From Neorhodopirellula pilleata (GTDB taxonomy: Bacteria; Planctomycetota; Planctomycetia; Pirellulales; Pirellulaceae): DNA of 64,000 bases. A program made the translations under genes and the position numbers. The stretch is taken from positions 2,867 to 66,866 of the forward strand of contig NZ_SJPM01000014.1 of NCBI RefSeq assembly GCF_007859915.1. The letters run 5' to 3'. This document shows, piece by piece, positions 27,136-36,724 of this stretch. The notes below the pieces were generated by a model. It was not told the DNA's origin. It worked only from the letters and a program-made list of their open reading frames with translations, and did not search any database. Numbering within the stretch: position 1 is the stretch's first letter; every line of letters begins with the position of its first letter.

Positions 27136-28581
27136 TTACTTTTTCTTGTTATTCTTCTTCGAACCACCTTTCTTGGGCGTTTCCAGCGGATCGGCTTCCT
27201 GCTTCAACGTTGGTAGTTGCGATTCCAAGCGATTCACCACCCCTTGCAACGCTGTCGAATCCTGATTCGGGCCGAGAAGATTGTTCCATTCATTCGGATC
27301 GTTTTGCCGATCGTAGAGTTCAAGGTCTCCGTTGGTGTACCGAATCAAGTGCCATTTGTCTTGATAAATCGCATGGTTGCCGCGACCGTGAGTGCAGATC
27401 GCAGGATGATCCCACTCGGCATCGGGATCTTTCAACAGCGGCATCCAACTCGGACCTTGAACGTGCTTTGGTGTCGGTAAACCAGCTAGTTCACAGATCG
27501 TCGGGTACAAACTCACGTAATCGACCGCGGCATCACAACGTTGCCCCGGTTGGGTAATGCCGGGAGCGGTGATGGCGAGTGAAGTATGCGTCGCGTCATT
27601 CCACAACGCGAATTTTCGCCAGTGCTGCTTCTCACCCAAGTGCCAACCATGATCCGTCCACCACACCACGATCGTATCGTCGGCGCGACCGCTATCTTCG
27701 AGTCCTTGAAGCAAACGTCCGACTTGATCGTCCAAGAACGATATCGTCGCCAAGTAGCCTTGAACGCCTTGCTTCCATTGGTCGTTTTTACGAACGGCCC
27801 GGTGGTCTCCATCCGGTTTGGCCATCTTGATCGCCGATGGAGGCAAATCCGCAAGATCGTTTTCTTGGACTGCGGGGAGTTGAATCTCGTCGAGCGGAAA
27901 ACGGTCAAAATACTTTTGCGGAACGTACCACGGCAGGTGCGGTTTGACGTAACCGACAGCCAGGAACAGCGGTTTGGTTCGCGGCGACTGCTTCAATGTC
28001 TTGATCGCCCAGTCGGTCAATTGATGATCGCCCATCGCTTCATCTTCACACGACAGAGGGCCCCAATCGAAGTGCGATTGATCGAGCCCATTGACGTTAT
28101 GCGGTAACGGTCCTTTGTCTTTCGGATTCCCTATCCATTGCGTCCATGTGTCATCGCGGCCTTCGCTTTGAAACCCGTGATAGATTTTGCCGCCACCGAG
28201 TACTTGATATCCGTTGGCGAGGAAGTGACGATTGATCGTGACGGTGTCTTTCAACACCTCGTGCGAAGGCGAACCATTGACGTAGATTCCGGTTTCATAG
28301 GGACGCCGACCGCTCATCAACGCGGCCCTTGACGGGTTGCACGCGGGTGCCGCGCAATGGGCATTGGTAAACACCATGCCTCGATTGACCAATCGATCGA
28401 TGTTCGGCGTGGACGCTTGGACGTGCCCGCCGAGATGACCGGTCCAGTCGTTCAGATCGTCTACCGCGATAAACAGAACGTCTTTGGGCCGGTTATCGGT
28501 GTCGTCGGCTTTGCTCGTGGATAACCCACCAAGAAACAGGGAAACAAACAAAACCAGTTCAACGCGAATGGGGGAACGCAT
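27136..28581 (-). CDS. Exported sulfatase (iduronate-2-sulfatase-like)
   Basis: The 481-residue alkaline-phosphatase-superfamily sulfatase starts with a signal peptide (LVLFVSLFLGGLSTSKA). Metal-site residues are in DVLFIAVDDLNDW. The formylglycine motif is CNPSRAALMSGRRP; the Cys would be converted to formylglycine by a maturase not in the window. Later signatures are FLAVGYVKPHLPW, VVWWTDHGWHLGEKQHW and WHLIRYTNGDLELYD. These match the iduronate-2-sulfatase/S1 subfamily group common in planctomycetes, acting on sulfated algal polysaccharides. The Lys-rich tail (KKGGSKKNNKKK) is a frequent planctomycetal feature. Confidence 0.92.
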   Translation of the reverse strand: MRSPIRVELVLFVSLFLGGLSTSKADDTDNRPKDVLFIAVDDLNDWTGHLGGHVQASTPNIDRLVNRGMVFTNAHCAAPACNPSRAALMSGRRPYETGIYVNGSPSHEVLKDTVTINRHFLANGYQVLGGGKIYHGFQSEGRDDTWTQWIGNPKDKGPLPHNVNGLDQSHFDWGPLSCEDEAMGDHQLTDWAIKTLKQSPRTKPLFLAVGYVKPHLPWYVPQKYFDRFPLDEIQLPAVQENDLADLPPSAIKMAKPDGDHRAVRKNDQWKQGVQGYLATISFLDDQVGRLLQGLEDSGRADDTIVVWWTDHGWHLGEKQHWRKFALWNDATHTSLAITAPGITQPGQRCDAAVDYVSLYPTICELAGLPTPKHVQGPSWMPLLKDPDAEWDHPAICTHGRGNHAIYQDKWHLIRYTNGDLELYDRQNDPNEWNNLLGPNQDSTALQGVVNRLESQLPTLKQEADPLETPKKGGSKKNNKKK

Positions 28582-28693
28582 GGCAGTGGACTCATGTACG
28601 GGAAAGCGAAGGAGAGCGAAACATCCGTCACATCAAAACGATTATCATCTCGGTCTCACATTGTAACGGTTTTCTTTCAGGCAAACAAAATCG

Positions 28694-30289
<1,596 letters not shown>

Positions 30290-30485
30290 ACCATTCGTCG
30301 CGATGCCGTGTCCGTAATCCTAATTTCCGGACATTGCCCACCTGCGGCCATCCCGATAGACTTGAATTCTGAGAGATTGACGAAGTCCGTCGAGTGATGA
30401 GGAAGGCCGCCGATCACTCATTCGACGAGGTTTCTCAATCCTGCCATTTTCGCCATATGGTCTACGGGCCGATAAGCCCTCACCC

Positions 30486-30524
<39 letters not shown>

Positions 30525-30547
30525 GGCGAACGCAAGATTTCTGAAAC

Positions 30548-30565
30548 GCCTAGAACCCAGCGTTT
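30548..30565. repeat. Short palindrome next to the tRNA break
   Basis: GAAACGC and GCGTTTC form an inverted repeat of 7 bp around CTAGAACCCA, 20 bp after the truncated tRNA. It could be an arm-type recombinase site or part of an attachment site. Exact bounds are approximate. Confidence 0.35.
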
Positions 30566-30647
30566 CGGCACTTACAGCAACTGCAGCAACCGGTTGTATC
30601 GGACAGAAAATGCAATTATCGGTTGTAGTCGTTGTAGTACAGCGGTC

Positions 30648-30997
30648 CTGGTCAAAGGCGTTGGAAAAGTTGGTTCAAATCTCGGTTTTTGTTGACCATC
30701 GGACGCTTTCGTCCGTTGCTGTTTGAATTCAACACAAACGCATTCGCCGCGTTGCCTGATCCCGGCCGGTCTGACGGTGATAGATGAGGGCTGTTTACAA
30801 CCGCTGGTTGTAATACCGCAGCCCTGTGCCAAGGGGGTGGAAAACTTGGTTCAAATCTTGTCTTAGTTGACCAGCGGACGCTTTCGTCCGTTGCTGTTTG
30901 AATTCAACACAAACGCATTCGCCGGGTTGCCTGATCTCGGCCGGTCTGACGGCGATAAACAAGGGCTGTTTACAACCGCTGGTTGTAGTCGGTCTGG
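30648..30997. repeat. 175-bp tandem duplication
   Basis: Two consecutive units of 175 bp (30648-30822 and 30823-30997) share blocks such as GGACGCTTTCGTCCGTTGCT, TTTGAATTCAACACAAACGC, GGCCGGTCTGACGG and GGCTGTTTACAACCGCTGGT. A partial third unit may precede them (TTATCGGTTGTAGTC near 30618). GGACGCTTTCGTCC is itself a hairpin in both. No gene is evident in 30,525-31,195. Confidence 0.8.
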
Positions 30998-31195
30998 ACG
31001 CGTCATTGACTTGCCGTCATACCCACCGCACCGCGAATTACAATCCGTCGTCGATTCGTTTCATTCCGTGCCAGGAATTGGCAGTAGTTAACGCGGCGGT
31101 CGAAAAACTGAGCAACGAGAAATGTGAGCTAGTCTGATAGCAATTCATTTGCTGACTCATCTTCGGGTAGCAAGAAAGCGGGAGAATGAAAGTTG

Positions 31196-31474
31196 TCATT
31201 CAGGTGAACCCCACCACTGCTGAACCATGCCACGCGTGACATATAGCGGCCCTTCATGATGCCAAGGTAATTCACGCCAAGCCTCCCGATACCAAATCTG
31301 CCAGTGAACTCCCTCAGTGTTCAGGCGGCCGGGGACGCCGTCCTCGAGCGGAGCGTATCGAAGGCGGTCGGGGTTGATGTCCAAGTTCTTTGCGATCTGA
31401 CGGCGTAGGTCGTCCATCAAGCCGACTCGGTTGTCCTCAGTCAGTTTCCGGCGGTGTCCTCTCCCTCGGTTCAT
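31196..31474 (-). CDS. Hypothetical small protein
   Basis: The 92-residue basic protein contains LMDDLRRQIAKNLDINPDRL and a Trp-rich second half (HWQIWYREAWRELPWHH). No family is recognised. It follows, on the minus strand, two small membrane-protein genes with short gaps, so the three may be an operon or three former cassettes. Confidence rests on length and composition only. Confidence 0.4.
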   Translation of the reverse strand: MNRGRGHRRKLTEDNRVGLMDDLRRQIAKNLDINPDRLRYAPLEDGVPGRLNTEGVHWQIWYREAWRELPWHHEGPLYVTRGMVQQWWGSPE

Positions 31475-31508
31475 ACGGGGATGGTGGCGGGAACCGTGAC
31501 ACGTCTGG

Positions 31509-31730
31509 TCACCGTTGATCTGATTGCGAAATGAAGATCAGAAAAGGAACGGAGGCCAACAACGGTAGAATCCCCGCTAGGAGGAGATACCCCGAGAACA
31601 ATGCCCATCCCCAAGCAATCATCAGCGTAAACCCCGGTATCAAAATCCAGAACGCTTCTGAGTTTGTTGGTTTAGCTGCATCGGGCTCCTCTGTTAACTC
31701 GTCCGGCGGTTGATAAGGATTGCTGGTCAT
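31509..31730 (-). CDS. Small membrane protein with NPYQPP start
   Basis: The 73-residue protein starts MTSNPYQPPDE and has two hydrophobic spans (AFWILIPGFTLMIAWGWALF; LLLAGILPLLASVPFLIFI). The start is placed at the ATG at 31730, since the NPYxPP motif is normally at the very N-terminus. The sequence after its stop, CCAGACGTGTCACGG in coding sense, resembles that after the neighbouring gene 31791-32000. The function is unknown. Confidence 0.55.
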   Translation of the reverse strand: MTSNPYQPPDELTEEPDAAKPTNSEAFWILIPGFTLMIAWGWALFSGYLLLAGILPLLASVPFLIFISQSDQR

Positions 31731-31790
31731 GGTTTCATTGTAACGATTGACGTCTTTCCGACGGCGAGAAGGTCTCCGCGACACGTTTGG

Positions 31791-32000
31791 TCACTTGGTT
31801 TCGGTGATGCAGGCAAAACCGATCGCCACGACCCATGCCAAACCGGCCCCCAGCAAATCGCCAAACATGACCGCACCCACACCTAGGGCCCCGAATGTCA
31901 TAGTTGCAGCAACGGCGAGAATTGGACGGCGGGTCTCCCGCCTGTCATCCGCGGTAGCGTCGTCAACTTCGGGTGGCGTTTCATACGGATTGCGGTTCAT
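31791..32000 (-). CDS. Small membrane protein with NPYETPP start
   Basis: The 69-residue protein starts MNRNPYETPPEV, with a hydrophilic linker and two membrane spans (PILAVAATMTFGALGVGAVM; LLGAGLAWVVAIGFACI). The start is at ATG 32000. It parallels the 31509-31730 gene in layout and in the sequence following the stop. Such proteins are common in planctomycete accessory regions and integron cassettes; their role is unknown. Confidence 0.55.
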   Translation of the reverse strand: MNRNPYETPPEVDDATADDRRETRRPILAVAATMTFGALGVGAVMFGDLLGAGLAWVVAIGFACITETK

Positions 32001-32455
32001 AGGCTCATTGTATCCGCCGCCCGCGTAAAGGATTGATTCCGCCCAATCGGTCGGCGTTGTTGTCCGCAGCGTCTTGATCGGAAAGGTGGTGATGACCACC
32101 ACCTTTTGACCGTGCCTCAGAACCAAAACATCGTAACTTCCAGGGTTGCCCCTGAAAGGTGGTGGTGGTGGTGGTCTCCCAAAAACTGCGTGCCAGCGAG
32201 TTCTCCTCGGACACCTTTCCCGCGCGGCACCCCCGCCGGCCGGGGAAGGACCCGTGCCGTTTTTTTGAGCCGAAGGGTGCGTAAAGAGGGGGCGGACGCA
32301 GGCGCTGAAGGAGGCGCGGGCGCTATTGCAAGGGGATTCCGGTGGCCGAATGATGCCGGCATGAACGCACCCGCGCGGGTGTGAAGAAACGGCGCGAGCA
32401 GGGACGGCAATCCCTGCAAGCGCCTAACCCGGAAAGCTTTCTAGGAGCTCCCCAA
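32001..32455. other. Gene-free stretch before the RadC module
   Basis: No gene is supported here. The stretch has a CCACCACC/GGTGGTGG inverted repeat (about 32,094-32,178). It then shifts to more G+C-rich DNA with long C/G runs around 32,220-32,440, consistent with a junction to foreign DNA. Confidence 0.5.
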
Positions 32456-32902
32456 GTGTCGAATTATTGTACCCCAATCCAGCGTCTCCAGGTGGTGCGC
32501 GAGGGATCGATCAACCGCCGGCCGCGGATCACATCAACCGCAACGGCGCGCAGTTTTGCCGAAGCATTTTTTGCCCAGCGTGGCGCGGATCGCGAGTGTT
32601 TTGTTGTTGCTCACTTGGACACGAAACACCGTCCAATGTCCATTGAAGTTTGCACGGTGGGAACGCTAGACGCGTCGCTTGTGCACCCTCGCGAAGTATT
32701 CAAGGCGGCGATTCTGGCGGGCGCGTCCGCAGTTCTGCTGATGCATAACCACCCCTCGGGCGATCCCACGCCCAGCAGGGAGGACAGAGCGGTAACCGAT
32801 CGTCTCGAGCAGGTAGGCAAGATTATCGGTATTAACGTTCTTGACCATATCGTTGTGGGCGATGACGAAGGCGGATCCGTCTCACTGCGGAAGGCGATCT
32901 AA
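32456..32902 (+). CDS. RadC-like JAB/MPN domain protein
   Basis: A GTG start at 32456 is preceded by AGGAG at 8 nt, which decides the start over the upstream GTG at 32381. The 148-residue protein carries the metalloprotease-like RadC motif HNHPSGDPTPSRED, the H-x-H...D set of MPN+ domains. It lacks the N-terminal helix-hairpin-helix region of full RadC, so it corresponds to the short form found on plasmids, phages and genomic islands. Its stop overlaps the next start by 1 nt (TAATG), forming an operon with the GP88 gene. GCG/CGC-rich codon use sets the module apart from the backbone. Confidence 0.85.
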   Translation: MSNYCTPIQRLQVVREGSINRRPRITSTATARSFAEAFFAQRGADRECFVVAHLDTKHRPMSIEVCTVGTLDASLVHPREVFKAAILAGASAVLLMHNHPSGDPTPSREDRAVTDRLEQVGKIIGINVLDHIVVGDDEGGSVSLRKAI

Positions 32903-33747
32903 TGAGCGATCAAAAAACGAATAACCGGGTTGAGTTTAGCAACGGGATCCCGCGCGTCTGGGTCGATGGTTATGGGGACAGATTTGCGGAAGGCCTCGAG
33001 GTGCACGCGTTGCTAGCGTCTGGGGATAGCAATACCAAAACACGCAAGAACGTGGGCTACCTGTCCTGCGGATTGTCGATGTCGCCGCATCAGTCGGTAG
33101 GATTCGGCAACGTTTGCACGGACGCCAGTCCGGCATGCGTTGCGGGTTGTCTCAACGCGCAGGGGCTGGCAAGCGTATTTGAAACGATCGGCTACGCGCG
33201 GAAGGCGCGGACGGTTTTATGGTATCTGGCGCGTGATTGGTTTCTCGAGACGCTAGCGAGGGACGTTGAACGATGGCAACGGAAAGCAGAGCGCAAGGGG
33301 CTGGAGCTCTGCGCCCGGTTGAATATGTTTTCCGATATTCCTTTTGAACGTTTCGGGATCCCGCAACAATTTCCAGAGGTCAAGTTCTACGATTACACTA
33401 AGCACCCCAAACGCGCTGGAGCTCTGCTGCCGAACTACTGGGTCACATTCTCGAGAAGCGAAACAAACGACGCTGCGGTGCTTCAAACGTTGCGAAATGG
33501 CGCGAACGTTGCCGTTGTATTCCACGACACCGCAGGGCGTTTTGTTGGCAACCGGTCCGGACGGCAGCGTCTCCCGCAATCCTGGCGGGGATTCCCTGTA
33601 ATCGATGGCGACACGACCGATTTGAGATTTGACGATCCCCGCGGCCGGACGCGCGGGCGCGTCATTGGGTTACGTTTGAAGGCGCACAGTAACAAAGCAC
33701 GCGCGGAAATGATCACATCTAATTTTTCGGTTGAGGTTCGAAAATGA
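32902..33747 (+). CDS. GP88-family protein (phage/plasmid-type)
   Basis: The 281-residue protein resembles the mycobacteriophage gene-product-88 family. Signatures are NTKTRKNVGYLSCGLSMSPH, the Cys-rich NVCTDASPACVAGCLNAQG (three Cys), LCARLNMFSDIPFE, KFYDYTKHPKR, NYWVTFSRSE and VIDGDTTDLRFDD. The conserved Cys cluster may bind metal. The function is unknown, but relatives are mostly on phages and plasmids. It lies between the RadC-like gene (1-nt overlap) and a 60-residue gene (4-nt overlap), so the three are co-translated. Confidence 0.8.
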   Translation: MSDQKTNNRVEFSNGIPRVWVDGYGDRFAEGLEVHALLASGDSNTKTRKNVGYLSCGLSMSPHQSVGFGNVCTDASPACVAGCLNAQGLASVFETIGYARKARTVLWYLARDWFLETLARDVERWQRKAERKGLELCARLNMFSDIPFERFGIPQQFPEVKFYDYTKHPKRAGALLPNYWVTFSRSETNDAAVLQTLRNGANVAVVFHDTAGRFVGNRSGRQRLPQSWRGFPVIDGDTTDLRFDDPRGRTRGRVIGLRLKAHSNKARAEMITSNFSVEVRK

Positions 33748-33926
33748 AAAGTCTATTAGTCGAGCTCGAGAAGTTCTTGCGATGGCTGTCAAACTGCACG
33801 CCAGCTGAACGGCGCATGCACGACAGCGAAATAGCGGAAATGGCGCAAGTGCTAACAGAGCAACTGCAATCGGAGAACGATCGTCTCGAGCTCGAGGACG
33901 ACGACAACGAAAACACGACCGATTAA
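33744..33926 (+). CDS. Small acidic helical protein
   Basis: The 60-residue protein overlaps the GP88 gene by ATGA. It is predicted to be mostly helical (KSLLVELEKFLRWLS; EIAEMAQVLTEQLQSENDRL) with an acidic tail LELEDDDNENTTD. DNA similar to its 3' end (CTCGAGCTC, GACGAC, ACGACC, AAACGA) recurs in every unit of the tandem array that follows, so the array seems to have arisen partly from this gene's tail. No family is recognised. Confidence 0.55.
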   Translation: MKSLLVELEKFLRWLSNCTPAERRMHDSEIAEMAQVLTEQLQSENDRLELEDDDNENTTD

Positions 33927-33932
33927 ACGAGA

Positions 33933-34420
33933 ACGCTCCCCAGCGTGGGGAGCGTGTGCGGTCTTCGGATTGCATACGCTCCCCATTTTCGTTTGGGGAT
34001 TGCTCGAGCTCCTCGAGGAAGACAGCAGCAACGACGACAGCCAACAACTAAACGACACGATCACGACCACGCTGGGGAGCGTGTGCGGTTTTCGGTCCGG
34101 CCCTGCGCCAGATCGGTATCGCATGCGCTCCCCATTTTCGTTTGGGGATCGCTCGAGCTACGCGAGGAGGACAGCAACAACGACGACAGCGAACAACTAA
34201 ACGACACGATCACGACCACGCTGGGGAGCGTGTGCGGTTTTCGGTCCGGCCCTGCGCCAGATCGGTACCGCATGCGCTCCCCATTTTCGTTTGGGGATCG
34301 CTCGAGCTCCTCGAGGAGGACAGCAGCACCGACGACAGCCAACAACTAAACGACACGATCACGCTGGGGAGCGTGTGCGGTTTCCGGTCCGCCTCTGCGA
34401 CAGACCGGTATCGCATGCGC
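33933..34420 (+). repeat. Tandem array of hairpin-forming ~140-bp units
   Basis: Units begin with GGGGAGCGTGTGCGG at 33947, 34074, 34223 and 34366 (lengths 127, 149, 143 and a partial). Within each full unit GGGGAGCGTGTGCG can pair with CGCATGCGCTCCCC about 35 nt later. The two non-Watson-Crick positions are G-U pairs, so the stem is continuous in RNA. The same CCCC can alternatively pair with the following TTGGGG (CCCCATTTTCGTTTGGGG). A further hairpin, ACGCTCCCC-AGCG-TGGGGAGCGT, opens the array. The open frames across it are by-products of the repeat. Confidence 0.8.
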
Positions 34421-34921
34421 TCGAATGCTGCGCCGATGTCGACATCGGAAACATTCTCGCGAGAATTTCGAAAATATTTCTCCGGGATCGCAGCGCAGAT
34501 TATGCGCAACCTCAAAACTTTCAAAAAACACGATACGCCATCGATTTGACGATTTTCTTTATAGACATTACCGCTATTCAGTCCAGCGATGCCAGTTCGT
34601 CTTCAGGATTCGGTATCGACTTCATTCCCGCTCATCGCCACTCGAGATTCAGCTTTGAAAGCCACCTCCTTTCAACGTGGAAGAGAACCTCAACTCGGGT
34701 GCATGCGTTGGCATTCCCGCACGCGAACCATAGCTTTCAAAAAGCATATTTTTTCGCCTTGCAAGAATCTCAAATGAGCCGACCGTTCACCTGCTCAGAC
34801 GTTTCTGAAAAAGAGGGCCGTCGATTTCAACCTGTTTACCGCTTGGCACCAACCATCGTGGGAAAGGTTATAACATTGCCATTAACTGGACACTCTCAGA
34901 CATATTGATCGAGTTTAACGA
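34421..34921. other. Gene-free stretch upstream of mcrB
   Basis: No convincing gene was found; short frames here have no start context. Local features are the palindrome ATGTCGACAT near 34,436 and TCTCGCGAGA near 34,455. A promoter for mcrBC is expected here, but I could not identify one reliably. Confidence 0.5.
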
Positions 34922-36724
34922 ATGGCTAAATTCCCTGGCCCCAATTCCGACCTGATTTACGAGTTCGCATCGCAGTGGCGTGAACAGTGTTTAATTGGCG
35001 AGGGATCTTTGCTTTGGCAGGGTGAGAACGTCTGGACACAGAACTCTTTGGCGAGCTTCAACAAGTGTTTCATCGAAAATGCTGACGAATCGGACGCGAC
35101 TTTTGAAAACAAGTTCAAGTTGCAACTAGGATCAGAAGATACGACCACGACGAAATTGGCAGTCGAAATGCTCGCCGTACATCTCTCTTTTACCTCGTCG
35201 GTAGGCTTGATTCGAAAACGAGGCCTGATAGATGAGGTGCTGAGTTGGAAAGAGATCAAAGTTCCAAAAAGCGAGAACGCACGATTGAACAACGTACTTT
35301 CGAGCGGGATCGGCGGTGCCGGAATGGGTTACAATCTCAACCGACCGTACGAGCTAATGTTCATTGGCCGCTTAGCAATCGAGATAAACAACAAATCCAG
35401 CGCTGAACGCCTGACTCTGCTCGCTGACCATGTCGCTCTTCGCACGTTGATGGACAACATTCCAACTGACAAAGCGGTCCAAAGTCGCGATGTTCTGTTG
35501 CATTTACTCTTCCCCGATCAGTACGAGCGGATAGCAAGCCAGAACCATAAACGGCTAATCGCGGACACGTTCAGCGAAATGCTCAGCGAAGGGGAGATGG
35601 GTGACGACGATCAAGATGATCGAATCGTATCGATCCGCAGAAGGCTTCAAGAATGTTTGCCGGAAAGGAATCTCGACTTTTACGAATCTCCACTTTATGA
35701 ATGTTGGTTCGCTTCGCATCGCTCGAACGAGATTGAGCCGATCGAGGCACTTAGCCATAAGCGGCAGATTGTCTTTTTTGGTCCGCCAGGCACTGGAAAG
35801 ACTCACGAGGCGAGAGCCGTAGCCGATCGTGCGATCCGTCGATCGCTGCTGAAACTCTGGGGGCCGAACAAGTATTTCAGCCACGATTCGATCCAGAGTC
35901 TTGTTAAGGGACGTTGGCGTCGAGTTCAGTTTCATCCGGGCTACGCTTATGAGGACTTCATCCGCGGCCTGCAGCTGGTGGGCGACGGGAAAACGGACTA
36001 CCGGAAAGGTGTGCTGTTGCGAATCGTGGACAACCTCAACGATGACTCGGATGAAATGAAAAAAATTCCCTTCGTTGTCATTCTTGATGAAATGAATCGA
36101 GCGGATCTGAGCAAAGTATTTGGCGAGGCGTTTTCTTTGATGGAAGATCGAGGCCTGCCCGTCCAGTTGGCTGGTCAGGACGAAATACCTCTCGAAGTCT
36201 CACTACCGGACAACTTGTTCTTCATCGGAACAATGAACCTGATCGACCAATCGCTTGAACAAATAGACTTCGCCTTGCGCCGTCGCTTCCTCTGGTTCTT
36301 TCGAGGTTTTGATCGAGAGCAGTTTCTGGAAGTGGCGCAATATCGCTGGAACAAAATTCAAGCGGACTTGCCTCGCGTCAATTCTTGGGATCAGTTTGCT
36401 GGCGAGTTTGAGCTTCTTGCGGATCGTGCAGAGCGTCTGAATAGGCTTATTTCAGAGCATCGGTCACTTGGCCAGCAGTACGAGATAGGTCATGTCTATT
36501 TCTGTGATGTCGTTTCCTTTATCAAGGAAGACCTGAAGGCAAACCCAGGCCGGCAACGGGTCCTGTTCAACAACAAAGGCGTTGGATTGGCGAAGACGCT
36601 CGGTGTCTTGTGGCAGTATTCGCTTGAGCCATTGTTGGGACAGTACCTTTCGGGCATTGACCAGGTGGACCGATCGCAGTTCTTGACGGATGCTTGGAAT
36701 GTCTTCGGAAAAGGATCGAAGTGA
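34922..36724 (+). CDS. mcrB: McrB-like AAA+ GTPase subunit of a modification-dependent restriction system
   Basis: The 600-residue protein has a variable N-terminal region (about 1-280) and a C-terminal McrB-type AAA+ motor. Walker A is FFGPPGTGKTHEA, Walker B FVVILDEMNRADLSKVFGE, and the McrB sensor segment IGTMNLIDQSLEQIDFALRRRF matches the family's M-N-x-x-D GTP-specificity motif. The N-terminal region does not show the classical McrB methylcytosine-binding domain to my eye, so the recognised modification may differ. The stop overlaps the mcrC start (TGATG). The module is on the plus strand and converges on the long minus-strand defence operon. Confidence 0.88.
   Translation: MAKFPGPNSDLIYEFASQWREQCLIGEGSLLWQGENVWTQNSLASFNKCFIENADESDATFENKFKLQLGSEDTTTTKLAVEMLAVHLSFTSSVGLIRKRGLIDEVLSWKEIKVPKSENARLNNVLSSGIGGAGMGYNLNRPYELMFIGRLAIEINNKSSAERLTLLADHVALRTLMDNIPTDKAVQSRDVLLHLLFPDQYERIASQNHKRLIADTFSEMLSEGEMGDDDQDDRIVSIRRRLQECLPERNLDFYESPLYECWFASHRSNEIEPIEALSHKRQIVFFGPPGTGKTHEARAVADRAIRRSLLKLWGPNKYFSHDSIQSLVKGRWRRVQFHPGYAYEDFIRGLQLVGDGKTDYRKGVLLRIVDNLNDDSDEMKKIPFVVILDEMNRADLSKVFGEAFSLMEDRGLPVQLAGQDEIPLEVSLPDNLFFIGTMNLIDQSLEQIDFALRRRFLWFFRGFDREQFLEVAQYRWNKIQADLPRVNSWDQFAGEFELLADRAERLNRLISEHRSLGQQYEIGHVYFCDVVSFIKEDLKANPGRQRVLFNNKGVGLAKTLGVLWQYSLEPLLGQYLSGIDQVDRSQFLTDAWNVFGKGSK

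Noticed and set aside
30525..31000. Intron inside tRNA-Arg(TCT), with the 3' exon further downstream
   Set aside because: I looked for TCCGT plus a T-arm and acceptor strand through 31,190. GGTTCAAATCT at about 30,673 and 30,848 is T-loop-like, but its flanks cannot form a T-stem and no acceptor 3' strand follows.
31494..31793. Minus-strand attC sites after the small membrane-protein genes
   Set aside because: The shared box ACGTGTC is clear, but complementary arms are weak and one candidate arm lies inside the next gene's start. I did not call sites.
33945..34549. Open frames across the tandem array (plus and minus strands)
   Set aside because: They exist only because the repeat unit lacks stops; they are in several frames at once and have no start context.
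34291..34908. 205-residue frame before mcrB
   Set aside because: It starts inside the tandem repeat, changes character along its length, and shows no recognisable protein feature.
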